64,000 bases of DNA from Nematostella vectensis. Taxonomy: Eukaryota; Cnidaria; Anthozoa; Actiniaria; Edwardsiidae. A program made the translations under genes and the position numbers. Under the pieces are notes generated by a model. The model saw nothing but the letters and a program-made list of their open reading frames with translations. It was not told where the DNA came from and made no database searches. Shown one piece after another: positions 22,701 to 43,694 of the stretch. How positions within the stretch are numbered: position 1 is the first letter of the stretch; each line of letters opens with the position of its first letter. The stretch spans positions 2,913,501 to 2,977,500 of the forward strand of contig NC_064047.1 in NCBI RefSeq assembly GCF_932526225.1, read 5' to 3'.

Positions 22701-25700
22701 AAGAATCAGAAAAATCCTTCATCAACCCCTAAGGGATAGAAGTTGGTCGAAATTTAATACCTTTATTGTTTATTGGACAGCATTTCTTTCCAAATCACAA
22801 TCATCAAATGACATGTGCTCACATCTTTATGTAGTACTTGGAAAAGTGTTAAAATGTCATTTTTTTTATTATAGAATCCAGGCTCCGGTTTTTTTTTTTT
22901 TTTTTTTTGAAGTCGTAAGTTTTTTTGGTGTTTTTGGGCTCTGTTGGACCTCCTGTCATATTTTATAGCCAATATGTACCCCCTGTGTTCCACTAAAACT
23001 GCTATTGTCAGTTAACACACAGAAGACCTGTTAAAAGAAAAAAAATTAATTGGGTGGCTCGATGTTGTTATAGATGGAACCAGCATGTGAGGAAGTTTGG
23101 AGATAGAAAAACAGCTGTAGCAAAAGTCTCAGAAATGGCAAAAGCCACTGTTGAAGTAAGTGGTTATTATATTTCAGTGACATATTTTGAGAAAAAAAAA
23201 TGAATAATTAGACTTTTGCCTATAGTGTAGCTATTAATAGAATTCCTTGGACTTTTGAATAGCAATGAAATAACACACCTCATAGTTTTATTAACTGCCA
23301 CTTGGAGATGTTTTAAGTGATTCTGTTGAAACAATTATGTGCATGTTAAACTTATAGAAGTTATAAAAAATGTTTTTTTTTACTCAAAAATATTATTTGT
23401 ATTTTTTTTTTATTTCCAGGCCCTCTCGTCTAATAACATCCCATGTGAGGTTGTGACAGGTGGAGGAACTGGGACCTACACATTTGAAGCTGCTAGTGGG
23501 GGTGAGTCTGACTGTGTTGATTCCATAGTCGATAAAACTTTGGTCTTTACAGTTATAGCTGTGATTTATTTTATTTGTTTATTTTCAGTATTCACAGAAG
23601 TCCAACCAGTATCCTTTCTGATTGATAAATTAATTAAGGATTCATTGCATTACAAGTAAAAGTTTTCTATGAAGGCATTCATTAAAGTAGTTATTTAATT
23701 ATTTTACAGTATACATCCATATTTCTCATTATTGCTCAAAAGAACAATATTTGGTTCATACAATAACACAAAAAACAGAAATACTGTAATGTTAACCTAA
23801 TGATTTTGGATATTGAAATTCTTTACATAAACAAATGAATTTTGACAATGAAACCTCTTTTCTTTATCTATGCTCTCTAGCTTTCTTTAACTACCATAAT
23901 TGTTAGGGTTCATATGTGTTTATGGATGCTGATTATGGAAAAAATCTTGGCGCAGATGGAAACCTGTTCTCTGAGTTTGAGCAGAGCTTGTATGTGCTAA
24001 GTACAGTCATCAGTGTAACAGTAAGTTTGTTGTTAATAAAACATTGTCAAGTAACATTATGATGTTAGAAAAGTTGATAAGGGCTGGATCATTTTATGCT
24101 GATGATGATGGTGATGATGACAGTGATAATGATGTAAATCATGGAAATCAAATACTGACTGTCATTGATAATTATGACATCTTTATTGAGCTGAAGATGG
24201 TGGGAGTGTTTATAAATTACCAAGCTGATAATGATGCATAATCAGTATGATTGATTATGGGATTATCATCAGTAATGATGATGGTGACAACGACAATATA
24301 TGATTAAGATAATGGTGACACTGTTAGTGGTGGTGCCGAAAGTTATGATGTTGTCAGGGGTGTACGCAGGATTTAAAGAAATTGCAGTCAAAGCATTCAG
24401 AAGCTGAATGAGGGCGTGGCCCCTCATCCCGCATCCCGGTAAAGTTCGCTTTTGGGTTTGTAATTGGCATCAATGTGTCAGACTTTTGAGAATATTACAC
24501 GATCCTTTGTCATCCTCGATCTGAAATAGGAGTTTAGTCGTCGCATGGCACTGAACAACATAACTACAATATGTTTGAAAAATCATCTGTAGACTACCAT
24601 TATTAAGAAAATTATAGTTTTTTTCCTCATCATATATATATATATAACTACATACATAAAAATGAATGAGTAAACATTTGATTTTTCCCCTCGTTTTGCA
24701 AATAAGATCGCCAAATTTTTTTTGTGCAGTCTAGTGACTGCAGGCCTATAGGCTGCGTATGCCCCTGGTTGTATTATATTCTGGCTAAGTTAAGATCAGC
24801 CTAGTCCAAAGCATTCTTACTCGAACTTCCTGTGCTTGGAGATGACCCATGCGGTATGGGATAAGCTCAACTACAGCATGGCCACTATAATTTGCCACCA
24901 AAGACCATGATCTACCCAAAATGCTCCCTGATTTTACCTCGCTCACACATCAACTTTGTGCCGCTCAGCTATGTTCATGTATAGTTTTGCCTATTGTTTT
25001 ATTCTGGCCTTGTGGCCTGTGTAATAGAGGTACAGTAGTGTTGATCTTGATTATTTTCTTTTTATAATCAAATTCATTGTTTTCTTGTATTTCATAGCCT
25101 GGCAAGAGGGCAATACTAGATGCAGGGATGAAAGCTCTCAGCCTTGACTCTGGTCCACCGCTTGTAAGAACCCACTCACTTACTATAGGACCCTGCTAAA
25201 GGGGCCAAATGGGGAAGGCGGGGCAGTTTGGCCGTACCCGCCCTAACTGACTATCTGTGTGTGTACCGACTATTCAGTCAAATTAAAGCAGCATTGTCAC
25301 CAGTTTACTTCTGGTCAATTACGTAACATTCTGATAATTTTTAACGGAAAATGCAAAAATAAAAGAAGTGTGTCTATTGGAAATTTCTTCAAGGATGTGA
25401 CTGATAATTTAGAGCAGATGGCCAGTTTAATAGCACAGATTCTAATAGGTTCTTTTTTGTCTCTTGTAGATTACCTTTCATTCTTAAACACTCATCCAAA
25501 CATTAAATATTAAGATTTAGTTATTAGTAGGGGGAACTGACTGACAAAATTGAGAGAACTTGACATTTTTTTATTGGTTTGTTTATTTACCTAATGTATA
25601 GTACACACTTTTTTTCACGCGAAAATGACCTCCAAAATCCGGGTGCGTATTGTACATTAAACTTCTTGATTGATTGGTTGAAAATGTGCATAATAGTAAA

Positions 25701-26553
25701 ATTAAAAAGCTCTTGAGTATTTTAACCTGCAAATAAGTTAGTTTGTCATTTTACATTTAACCAAATCTAAATTTAACTTACAATGATGTGAATAAGAACT
25801 TGAACATAAAAGGTACTGTTTTCATGTTTATCTATGCCTCTAGCACGCTTGTTTTTATTGACATTTTACTGGTTTTGATCATTTGTATCATATTTTTCTC
25901 AATGTAGTTACTTTTTCTATTTTTTTAATGACCTCAAAAATCAGGGTGCATATTATACATATGTGCGTATTATACATGAGTAAATACAGTACCTGTTACA
26001 TATTGGTCTTTATCCTTATGATATTTTTCAGATTAAGGACCATCCCCAGTTAATTTATCACAATGGTGGGGATGAGCATGGTATTGTCAAACCTTCAGGA
26101 GAGTTAAAGGTGAACGTTTTTCTTTAATAGAGTGTGCATACACAGGGGTACGTGGCTGAATTGTTGCCTTGAATGCCTTCAAGGATAGGTTGTTTGTGAA
26201 AGTTTGTGTTCTCCCCCCCCCCCTTTTCCCAATTGGTCAAGCCCCCTCTTAAGCAAAGAGCTACCAATGCACCTTGAGCCAAATTCAATTTCCCTGAGTT
26301 TCAAGTTTTAGGGTGTTGTCAACTTTCTATAACAGGGGTGTTACTACAACAAAACACTTCAAGTTTTAGTTGCACATAAAAACAACCCTTTGGTTATAAA
26401 TTTTGCTTTATTCACATACAGGTGGGAGACCAGGTCTGGCTTATTCCTGGTCACTGTGACCCGACTGTCAACATGCACAACTGGATGCTTGGTGTTAGGA
26501 ACGGCATGGTGGAGACTGCATGGCCAATCACCGGCAGAGGACCTGGAATATGA
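19705..26553 (+). CDS. D-serine dehydratase / D-threonine aldolase-like PLP enzyme
   Basis: Eleven exons: 19705-19878, 20098-20154, 21945-21983, 22215-22474, 23074-23155, 23420-23501, 23589-23608, 23907-24020, 25098-25163, 26032-26109, 26422-26553. They give 367 residues, the normal family length. An alanine-racemase-type barrel starts TTPVLLVDLCRFERNIRKL. RPHAKAHKCP carries the Lys expected to bind pyridoxal phosphate. VVTGGGTGTYTFEA is the phosphate-binding loop, and FTEVQPGSYVFMDADYG follows. The C-terminal domain ends in VWLIPGHCDPTVNMHNWM; the His and Cys of GHCD match the zinc ligands of vertebrate D-serine dehydratase, where bacterial D-threonine aldolases have His-x-Asp. It should cleave D-serine to pyruvate and ammonia or act on D-threonine-like substrates in the cytosol. 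Exon 7 is a 20-nt microexon. Confidence 0.93.
20340..21690. repeat. (GATGGT)n/(GAT)n compound satellite, ~1.35 kb
   Basis: Intron 2 of the D-serine dehydratase-like gene is filled by GATGGT hexamers interspersed with GATGATGATGAT and GGA variants, plus two embedded gatacaatgggggtgatg units. The repeat is open in several frames (poly-Asp-Gly, poly-Met-Val, poly-His), so ORFs here are artefacts. Confidence 0.97.
22525..22750. repeat. degenerate ~57-bp tandem repeat, 4 copies
   Basis: Copies of (a/c)accctaagrgatagcag with variable spacers. It lies in the intron 22475-23073. Confidence 0.6.
24355..24767. mobile_element. MITE with caggggtgtacgcagg ends, copy 2
   Basis: Left end caggggtgtacgcaggattt; right end ggctgcgtatgcccctg is its imperfect complement. 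About 413 bp and non-coding, in the intron 24021-25097. Same end type as 10961-11101 and 29136-29277. Confidence 0.6.
25287..25455. mobile_element. truncated MITE, agccgcattgtcaccagt family, copy B
   Basis: It starts agcagcattgtcaccagttt and follows copies A and C through gataatttagagcrgatggcc, but lacks the right terminal repeat. It lies in the intron 25164-26031. Confidence 0.7.
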
Positions 26554-27982
26554 TTGGGCAGAACAATCATGGGCGTGAACATGGGCTAGGGAGGTGGGCA
26601 TGTGACCCCCTTTGTCCAAGCCTTGCCACACCCCTGATACTACTCATAAGAAATCTCCCTTCTTGGAGATTAGAAAAAGAAGATGTTAAAATGATAGCAA
26701 AGATTATCTTAGTATTTCTTTGTTTTTGAAGTTGTTTGTAATTTATTATCTGTAATCACTATTTTATCCTAAAAATTGCAAAATAACTAGCTTGTATTTC
26801 ATCAAAAGATTTAAAGCATTCAGCAATGACAATGTAGAATAATCCATATATGTAAAATAACTGCTTTACTGTCTCTAGTGCTTGAAAGGCAATCCTTTGT
26901 AAGGTTTTCCTCTAAAAAGGGTTGGAATGGTCAATTTAAGAAATTACAAAAAAAAAATAATTTGAGAATTTGAGAAAGAAAACTTTCTTTTCTAAAACAA
27001 GTGAGATCAGAGACTTTCCAAATATGAAAAAAACTTGAACTCTAATATCATAGAACTGGGAGATGCCATTATAAAATTTAGCAAAAATCAATATTTCTAG
27101 GGAGAATTTGCAAAAATTAAGAATTTTATTTATTTCTTACACATCAAATGCAGATCACAGTAAAAAAAAAAACATGTTTACCTAGATATGTAATAGTGTT
27201 GTTTCAAAGCAGGCACCTTTAGTAAAAGTGCAAATTCCCAGGGTAGTGATTGAAAATATTTGCTTAGGACACAACATCGCACATTGCCTGGTGCCCCTAT
27301 TGCCAAATCTTCTAGTCGAACTTGAAGGTATCAAAACAGATCAGAAAAAATATTTGATGTAATACTGTTAAGAATCTTGTTTGAATAAAGTGATTTGCCT
27401 ATTCTCTGCCCATGCTTGTTAATGGTTTATATTTTTTTAAAGAATGTCACCCAGCCACTTTTATGCCATAATTGTTTTCATTTAAAAACTGAGGATATTT
27501 GTTAGAAAACTTCAAACTAAATCACCTAAGATTGAAGTCTGGTACTTAATAAACTTGATTTAAAGACCATTAGTTGCTATTAAATTAGCTGATGGAAATG
27601 GTTCTTGAGGGCTTGGTATTGCATGGGGCAACATGATTAGCGATCTTCAAATGATACATGTCTTCAATGGGAGATTAAGACACGTTTGAAAGTTTTGTGA
27701 ACGACAATTGTTTCGTTTTATGACACTAGTTAGATAGGAATGATTTGTAAACCTGATGTTTCAGATGTAAACAAATCATTCCAAAAAGAACAGGAACCGG
27801 AAATAAGTATGTACGTTTTTGCAACTTGAAGTAACCAATCACAGCGCAGTGCATACGATTAGAGCGCCAACTTGGAACAACTTTCGTCCATGTGACGAAA
27901 AGTTTGCCATTTGGGCCAAAAACTGCTCATCTCGCAGGTCTAACATTCAAAGTTCCTTTTCTCTTTCTCACTTGCCTACAAC
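26554..27982. other. intergenic region, no gene seen
   Basis: AT-rich 3' flank of the D-serine dehydratase-like gene leading to the RIOX2 promoter. Nothing else recognised. Confidence 0.5.
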
Positions 27983-37229
<9,247 letters not shown>

Positions 37230-37239
37230 TTCAGACCCA

Positions 37240-37552
37240 CAGCTAAGAGCTTTACCATTTATCCTGATAGCTAGACTAGGTGTAGTGCCAAAGGCTTTTC
37301 TCAGCTAATAGCTTTACCATTTATCCTGATAGCTAGACTAGGTGTAGTGCCACTGGCTTTTCTCAGCTAAGAGCTTTACCATTTATCCTGATAGCTAGAC
37401 TAGGTGTAGTTCCAAAGGCTTTTCTCAGCTAAGAGCTTTACCATTTATCCTGATAGCTAGACTAGGTGTAGTTCCAAAGGCTTTTCTCAGCTAAGAGCTT
37501 TACCATTTATCCTGATAGCTAGACTAGGTGTAGTGCCACTGACTTTTCTCTT
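37240..37552. repeat. 62-bp tandem repeat, 5 copies
   Basis: The unit agctaagagctttaccattt continues through atcctgatagctagactagg and gtagtgccaaaggcttttctc. It starts about 10 nt after the RIOX2 stop codon and so probably lies in its 3' UTR. Confidence 0.95.
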
Positions 37553-38320
37553 GTTGTCTACATTCTACGGTACCTCAGCTGTTTGTCAAAGCCGTATGTT
37601 ATTTCACGTTTGGTCTTGGTCAGGTTTCTACAGGAACTGTTCCACACTGTGGTATATTTTACAATGCTTGTGGGTATATCCAGCATTTAAACCAGGTTAC
37701 ACGGAGTGAATAATAAGGTATGTTTCTTACGAGGTACTCCTTCCAGCCAGACACTCTATATTATAAGGGTGTTCTCTTGATCTTGAGGAGCTAAAAAAAG
37801 TGGAGTCATACAAGGACCGTTGCTAAGGATTAATGAATGTGGTCATAGATTAGGACATGATGTGTATTGTTGAGTGGAAAAATGACAGTTTTAATGTTAA
37901 TTATTATGTCAGGATATGAAAATGCTGTCAAAGCTAAAGAAAAATAATACAATACGTTGTGCTTGAACTTATATCATAAATGATATTTTTCACGATCCCT
38001 TTCTACACGTGTCCTTTTACTCGTTGGATTTGCGCGCGCGTCGTTCTTTGAGGGTACGTCGTTGAGAACGGCGCGCGGCGTTCTACGTTGTAAGTATTCT
38101 AAGTATCTGCTAATGACCATTTCTACACGCCTTTTAAGCGCATTCACTGTCTAACAGGGAGCCCAAAATTAAAATTGCCTGCTTAGGAAGAGCATATAAG
38201 CTCTGTGCCATATGTTCCCCCATGAATACGCATTGCACGAAAATGGCGCGAAAATTAAAAACGTTTGTAAACCTTGCGCGAAAAAACAAAAGGCACGAGA
38301 GAATGCAAGAAAGTTGCTAT
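37553..38320. other. 3' flank of RIOX2, no gene seen
   Basis: AT-rich sequence with a short cgcgcgcg-containing patch at 38030-38080. No coding signal recognised. Confidence 0.5.
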
Positions 38321-39045
38321 GGGCCCGGTCGCACTAGCAAGATGTTCAGGAGATGTCAGGGACAAGTTTGTCCCGTGACATCTACGCACTATCTGACATT
38401 CTTAAATTAAGGTCTCACTGGTTGCAACATCTTTGGATCACGAGCCCTAAAAATAACATCGTATGTCATTCATCTGCGTCTCCTTCGCGCGCGGGAGATT
38501 CGAAGAGCAAATACTCTCTGCATGCTGCACGTCCGCATATTAAGTCTTGAATAGAAAACAAATCTGCTGCTTTTCGTTTGGATGAACCTATACATCGTGC
38601 TGCGTTAGTCGGATGCATAGCTGTTACTGTTTGCAAATGAAGTTGTCTATTATGCACCGAAGGCGAAGACGTACATTTTTGGCTTAGAATTGACCGTTCC
38701 TCACGCCGCCAGATTGTTGGAAATAAGGGATTTTGGTAGGGATTCACCTCTAGCTTTGAAGGCGAAGCAAACGTTGCTATTTGAGACCATTTACGTTTTT
38801 TGTGTGAGTGACGTTCTTTGCTCGATAAGAATAAAAACAAACAGAGTTCCCCTGATATCAGGTAGATGTCCTGTCCTGGGGCAGGACATCGGCTCCTTTG
38901 ATGTTTTGTCCCGACCGGCGAATTTGTCGTGTTGCGTAAAAACATAGGTCGCACTTGGCTTCGGAACATGTCACGGACATCTGTCAGTTTTTTAGCTTAT
39001 CTAAACAAAGATGTCCTGAACAATCTTGCTAGTGCGACCGGGCCC
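38321..39045. mobile_element. non-autonomous DNA transposon, 725 bp
   Basis: Long inverted ends: gggcccggtcgcactagcaa at the left is matched perfectly by the complement at the right, and similarity continues for about 36 bp. TAT occurs on both outer flanks, compatible with a 3-bp target duplication as in PIF/Harbinger elements; the superfamily is an inference. An internal 167-codon minus-strand ORF (38466-38969) shows no domain I recognise. Confidence 0.75.
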
Positions 39046-39759
39046 TATGATATAATTTTATATTGTCGTCACTTTGTCACAGATAACTCCACGTCTTCCT
39101 CTTGGCTAAACCCCGGATTCTCTGGTATCCAGGGTGTTCTGACCTTTTAGCACTACATCATCAATGTACACGTGGGTGCAGCCTGCTAGAGTGGCTGCTG
39201 CTGATATCTCTTCTCATGGGGGGTGTTCAATTCACTGGTGGTCCTGTCACTAGGTATCGGCTAACCAGTGAATCAATAAACACGCCATGATAGGTTTATG
39301 TGCGTTTAACGCTTGTTTTGGTTCCGGAAAGAAAGTAGGGACCTTATCATAGAAGAACATATTATTTGTCTTTTGAACTATTGAGTTCTGCGCAAAGCGC
39401 AAAAACACAATCTTGACTAGCTTCGAGAATATCTCAAAAATGGGGTATCTGTTTTCGGCGTTATCTAAATGTGAATTCCTTGCGAGATTTGTGATTGATG
39501 GGAAAAAAATTGTTAATTCAATCATTTGAGGTGAAAAACACTTCGTCCGCTTATTATGAAAGTTTTAGGTATTCAAACATTGTATTGCTTAAGAAAATAT
39601 TTACAGGTTTGAGGGTAAGGGCACATATTCCTTGATTTGTTTGAGAATTCGCAGCCAATAGCATAGGGCGATGAGTTAAATGGAGACTGACACGAGATGA
39701 CAATGCAATTTTGAGTACGAGGTTCACATAGTGCATGCCGTCACCACGCTGATAAAGCG

Positions 39760-40405
39760 ATCTTAAGCGACGACGACGGCAACGTGGACGACGACGGCAG
39801 AAAACAATGAGATTTGATTTAGAATTCAATAGCAGCACGTGAAAATGCGTTCTGTCTGATAAATTTCAGCCGTTTTCCCTAAAACCACGACGTGAACTCC
39901 AACTTTCACGGTCAATTGAGGACGCGGGACGTTTGCAGTGTAAACTCCTCTAACCACGTTCGCTACTGTAGAAATAATGTCCTTGGTTTATTTTTATCTA
40001 TCTCTGACTATAATGTTTTGCTTGTCCCCTTGCAATTATATTATAACTGATCGCCAAGCGCAAACACATCCTTTTCGATCTCGTTGTCCTAGCCGTCGCC
40101 GTCGTCCTTGCTTAAGGTCCCTAAGGTCCCAATTGCAATGGAATAATCAAAACATAGTCAGAGACAGATAATAATTGACTAATGACATTATTTCTACAGT
40201 AGCGAACGTGGTTAGAGGAGTTTACAGTGCAAACGTCCGCAATTGACCGTGAAAGTTGGAGTTTTCACGTCGTGGTTTTATGGAAAACGGTTGAAATGCA
40301 TAAGACAGAGTGCATTTTCACGTGCTACTCTTGAATTCTGAATCAAATCCCATTGTTTTCTGCCGTCGTCGTCCACGTTGCCGTCGTCGTTGCTTAAGGT
40401 CCCTA
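39760..40405. mobile_element. large palindromic fold-back element
   Basis: The left arm (from cttaagcgacgacgacggc, then ggcaacgtggacgacgacgg, through accacgttcgctactgtaga and beyond) is repeated in inverse orientation to about 40400, with arms near 270 bp. The spacer holds a further internal gccgtcgtccttgcttaagg end, so two head-to-head copies of a ~355-bp element are likely. Confidence 0.75.
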
Positions 40406-40754
40406 ATGACGATACACTCTTTAAGAACTTTTTTTTAAAAACGGGTTGGTTTTGTTTGTGTGATGTGTTCTGAAATGCAGAATCGAATTGTGTTTATATA
40501 ATACACCCTTTAATATTATTGCTATTCATCATTTGTGTAAGTCTCTTCCTAATAATTCATTGGGTATTTAACTGATATACACTAAAACTTAAGAACATTT
40601 TCAGCATTAAATTGCTCCAAAAGTTAGAACGGCCTATCCTCAACTGAAAATTAGACGTTCTTATAAAAGACGTCTTATAAAAGACGTGTCTAGATCTATG
40701 TTTTATGAGAAACTGGCTCGGAAAGTTTTGTGTTTTAAAACGCACCACACCACA

Positions 40755-40908
40755 GGCTTACCATCCTAATGTTGCTATTGGCAAGCACCGATATAGTTCA
40801 CAGAACGGGATCTCAGATTTTTACCTTCTTTCTATAACACAAACATTTCTGAAATTTGTTCTCTGAACTTTTGCGGCTTGCCAATAACAACAGAAGGATG
40901 GTCAAGCC
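40755..40908. mobile_element. 154-bp fold-back element
   Basis: ggcttaccatcctaatgttg...ttggcaagc is mirrored by gcttgccaataacaacagaa...ggatggtcaagcc, giving ~33-bp inverted ends. Confidence 0.65.
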
Positions 40909-41367
40909 GTGACCATACCGCTATCACACCTAAAGGTTTTGTGTCGGGATGGGATGGGTAATTGCACTTTAAAATGGGCGTGGTTGCACGCAGATTGTCT
41001 GAGATAGAAAGGGGTTCCTATTTATTTGCAGGGGGCACGGTGACCAGGTGTGTTTACGAGGCTTTCTTAAAAGCAATTTGATACAGCATGTGTTTCTACC
41101 AGCCAACACATAACAGCATATTACGTTACAAAACAAAAACACCGGGTTAGAGTAAACTTTAAATGCTTGTCTTCAAAGGTTAGAAACAAAAATAATTATC
41201 GTCCTTTAATGGACCTCAACAAGAAGTGAATGTGTTGTGTGGCAAAATATGTTAGGGATATTGAAAAAAGAAATATATATTTCACGGTAAAAAAAACATA
41301 GTACTTGACATAGTGTGATGTTTCTTAAAAGTGCATTATCACACAATCTACTTATCTGATTTCCCAG

Positions 41368-42141
41368 GAAGAATAAATCTTTGATTGTCAATGAAACCCG
41401 CTATAAAGCACGTCGTGTCAAGGATAGCGCACAAGTCGTCATGGGACGTACAAGGAGTAAAAAAGAACGTGAGGAAAATGCACGGAATGAGAGGATTAGA
41501 ATTCAAAATATTGCAAAAGCATTTGTGCTGCTGAAATTTGTGATTGGAGTTCCCCAAGATACCCCACAGATTCAAACCCTGAGAGAGGCGAGGCAAAAAA
41601 TACAAGAACTCAAAGACAAGCTGCAAAATGGAGACAACGAGGTAAACGACAAACTATTTTTGCCAGTTTGTTTTTAACTCGATGCACCATACTAAACCAT
41701 TTGATATCTCTGCGCCACTATGGCCTCAGAGCATTAGACGTCTCTGCATCAGCATCGGTTGCATGTGGGGACAGGCTTTTCATTGCTATAAGCAGAAGTG
41801 ACGCTCGATGCTATGGGATCAGGTAAACGGTCGTACTAAACAAAGAGACGTCCTTTCTTAATTACAAGAACTCCCCCTCTATGAGGTTAACAATTCTCAC
41901 CAGCAAAGGGGCTTCGTGGGGGAGTTCAGGGTCATAAAATAACCTCTCCAATTATGGCTTTTCAAATTTGTACTTCTATATGTCTCAGAGAAATTCCATC
42001 CCTTACTCCCGTACGTAAGGGTAAAAAAAATTCGATGATATCAACTCCTTGGGGTATCTATATTTTACGAGGGTTTTCTCTCGTTTACAGCGGATGGAAG
42101 ACGACATCACATGCCCGAAAGACAAGCTGCACCATCATTGA
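41368..42141 (+). CDS. small divergent bHLH protein (3' exons)
   Basis: Two exons joined in phase 0: 41368-41641 and 42091-42141. The second supplies RMEDDITCPKDKLHHH and a stop. The first in-frame ATG is at 41441 (MGRTRSKKEREENARNERIR), giving an 83-residue minimal protein. The reading is open back to an acceptor at 41367, so an upstream exon may exist. NARNERIRIQNIAKAF resembles the basic region and helix 1 of class II bHLH factors (consensus NARERxRxxxLNxAF), keeping the DNA-contacting Glu-Arg. A long loop (GVPQDTPQ) and helix 2 (IQTLREARQKIQELKDKL) follow. Such a protein would be a nuclear transcription regulator that dimerises through the two helices. The loop and helix 1 are atypical, so subfamily and DNA binding are uncertain. 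Confidence 0.6.
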
Positions 42142-43694
42142 CGAGACCCGGGGTAGTGGCTCTTTAAAAATTGCCCCCATAGCGGGAATAACCCACTACT
42201 TAAACCTGCAGTGAATCACAGCATAGATCTGATGAGAGCCAGGGTAGTTTGAACTTGTTGTTTATTTAAGTCTACATAGTATTTTGGAATCACCTAGCAA
42301 GTCAACCAAAAGAAACCCCGAAAAAGCTTCAATTGAAGTTGTTACATTTGTGTGAACAAGTACTCCAGTCCTTTGTGCTGTGACAAAAATCAACAAGTAG
42401 CTTGTTGAGGAGGATTTTCACAAGTAATGTGCGTTATCACGAGTCGAGTGTTTGTAGCGAGATACTGACAATGAAAGACTGGATGTCAATCAACGCTTTG
42501 AATCCAACAAAACCCTGGCGTTCGATTCCGTTCAGTGACGACAGGCTAAGATTTCTGCCTGGATAAACCGACCATAATAAGCAAATAAGAATGAGAAAAT
42601 ACAAGAGGAAACGCTGACAAGAACTTCCCCAAGGATTGCACAATGCAGAACCATCGAGGCTCACTTAGAAAAACAAACAAAAAGCAATCTCAGCAAATCT
42701 ACAAACTTTACCAAACTCGAAGAGTCGTCTCTATTTGTATTCTTTTCTTTAATTCTCCCAAAGTGTAATCGTTTCCGTTCTGATGCGGGATGTACTAAAG
42801 TTGAATTTGGGCGGAAATTGAACATTACTTTGTAATCCGAGGTTCCGTTTATAAATCTGTTGAAAGTTATGATAACCCGATCAGTGAAGGTCACGACGAT
42901 TGAGTAAATAGACCTCCGAGATGCAGACATCTCGACGGCGCCACGGGGCCCCTGTGGAAATAGCCTGTGGCGTGGAAATAGCCGGTGGCGGGGAAAGACG
43001 CCCAGCGAAACAATCCCCAGTAGAAACAGAGTCATACGAAGGGCGCCGTTTGCGACGCGCTCTGTGTTTAACACGGTTAGCTTAGGACAAACGGCGCGGC
43101 TAAAACACATTTAAGAGAGGGTTTTGTGGTCTTAATGAATGAAGCCTGAAAAAACAATGTTCCTTAAGCCCTTTTGCTTGCTTCGTGCTCGCTCGACTAA
43201 GTCTCGTTTTCTTTATATGCGCCACAGGAAACTCAATACCCCGATAAAATTATTCTACAAAAAGGGAGCCGGTGTTCAGTTCCATACAGTGCCATAAATT
43301 GCATAAAGAATGATGGGACAAAAATATGAGCGTACTGAAGAAGAGCGCGCGCAAAGGGTGATGGGTGAAATGTGTTGGAAAAGAGCGCGCGTGAAAGGGT
43401 GATAGAAAAAATTGTTGAAGGAAAGCGTACGCAAGGGTGATGGGTAGATAACGTGAGAAAGAACTTGGAAAACAATACAATAAAAGGCTGATTGGAAAAT
43501 AATTTTATTAAATCAACACAATGCGAATAATTAACATTCCACACCCAGTAATTACTACTTTTCATTAATAAATAATTGTTCACTCATTTATATATTAAAA
43601 GTAATTTTCACTCTGTCACCAACTCTTAAATAATCTTCGAAAATATCCTGCAGTGCAGTTATTTTATATACAAGTTTCTAATCAAACTATCTAA
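42142..43694. other. intergenic region between convergent genes
   Basis: Between the ends of the bHLH (+) and MATCAP-like (-) genes. A 149-codon ATG ORF on - (42661-43110) has no recognised domain. Three ~50-bp repeats with gagcgcgcg(c/t)...agggtgatgg lie at 43335-43445. Confidence 0.5.

Noticed and set aside
42661-43110. 149-codon ATG ORF on the minus strand
   Set aside because: No recognised domain, internal short duplication (FPRHRLFPRHRLFP), no supporting splice or promoter signals; kept only as a note in the intergenic entry.
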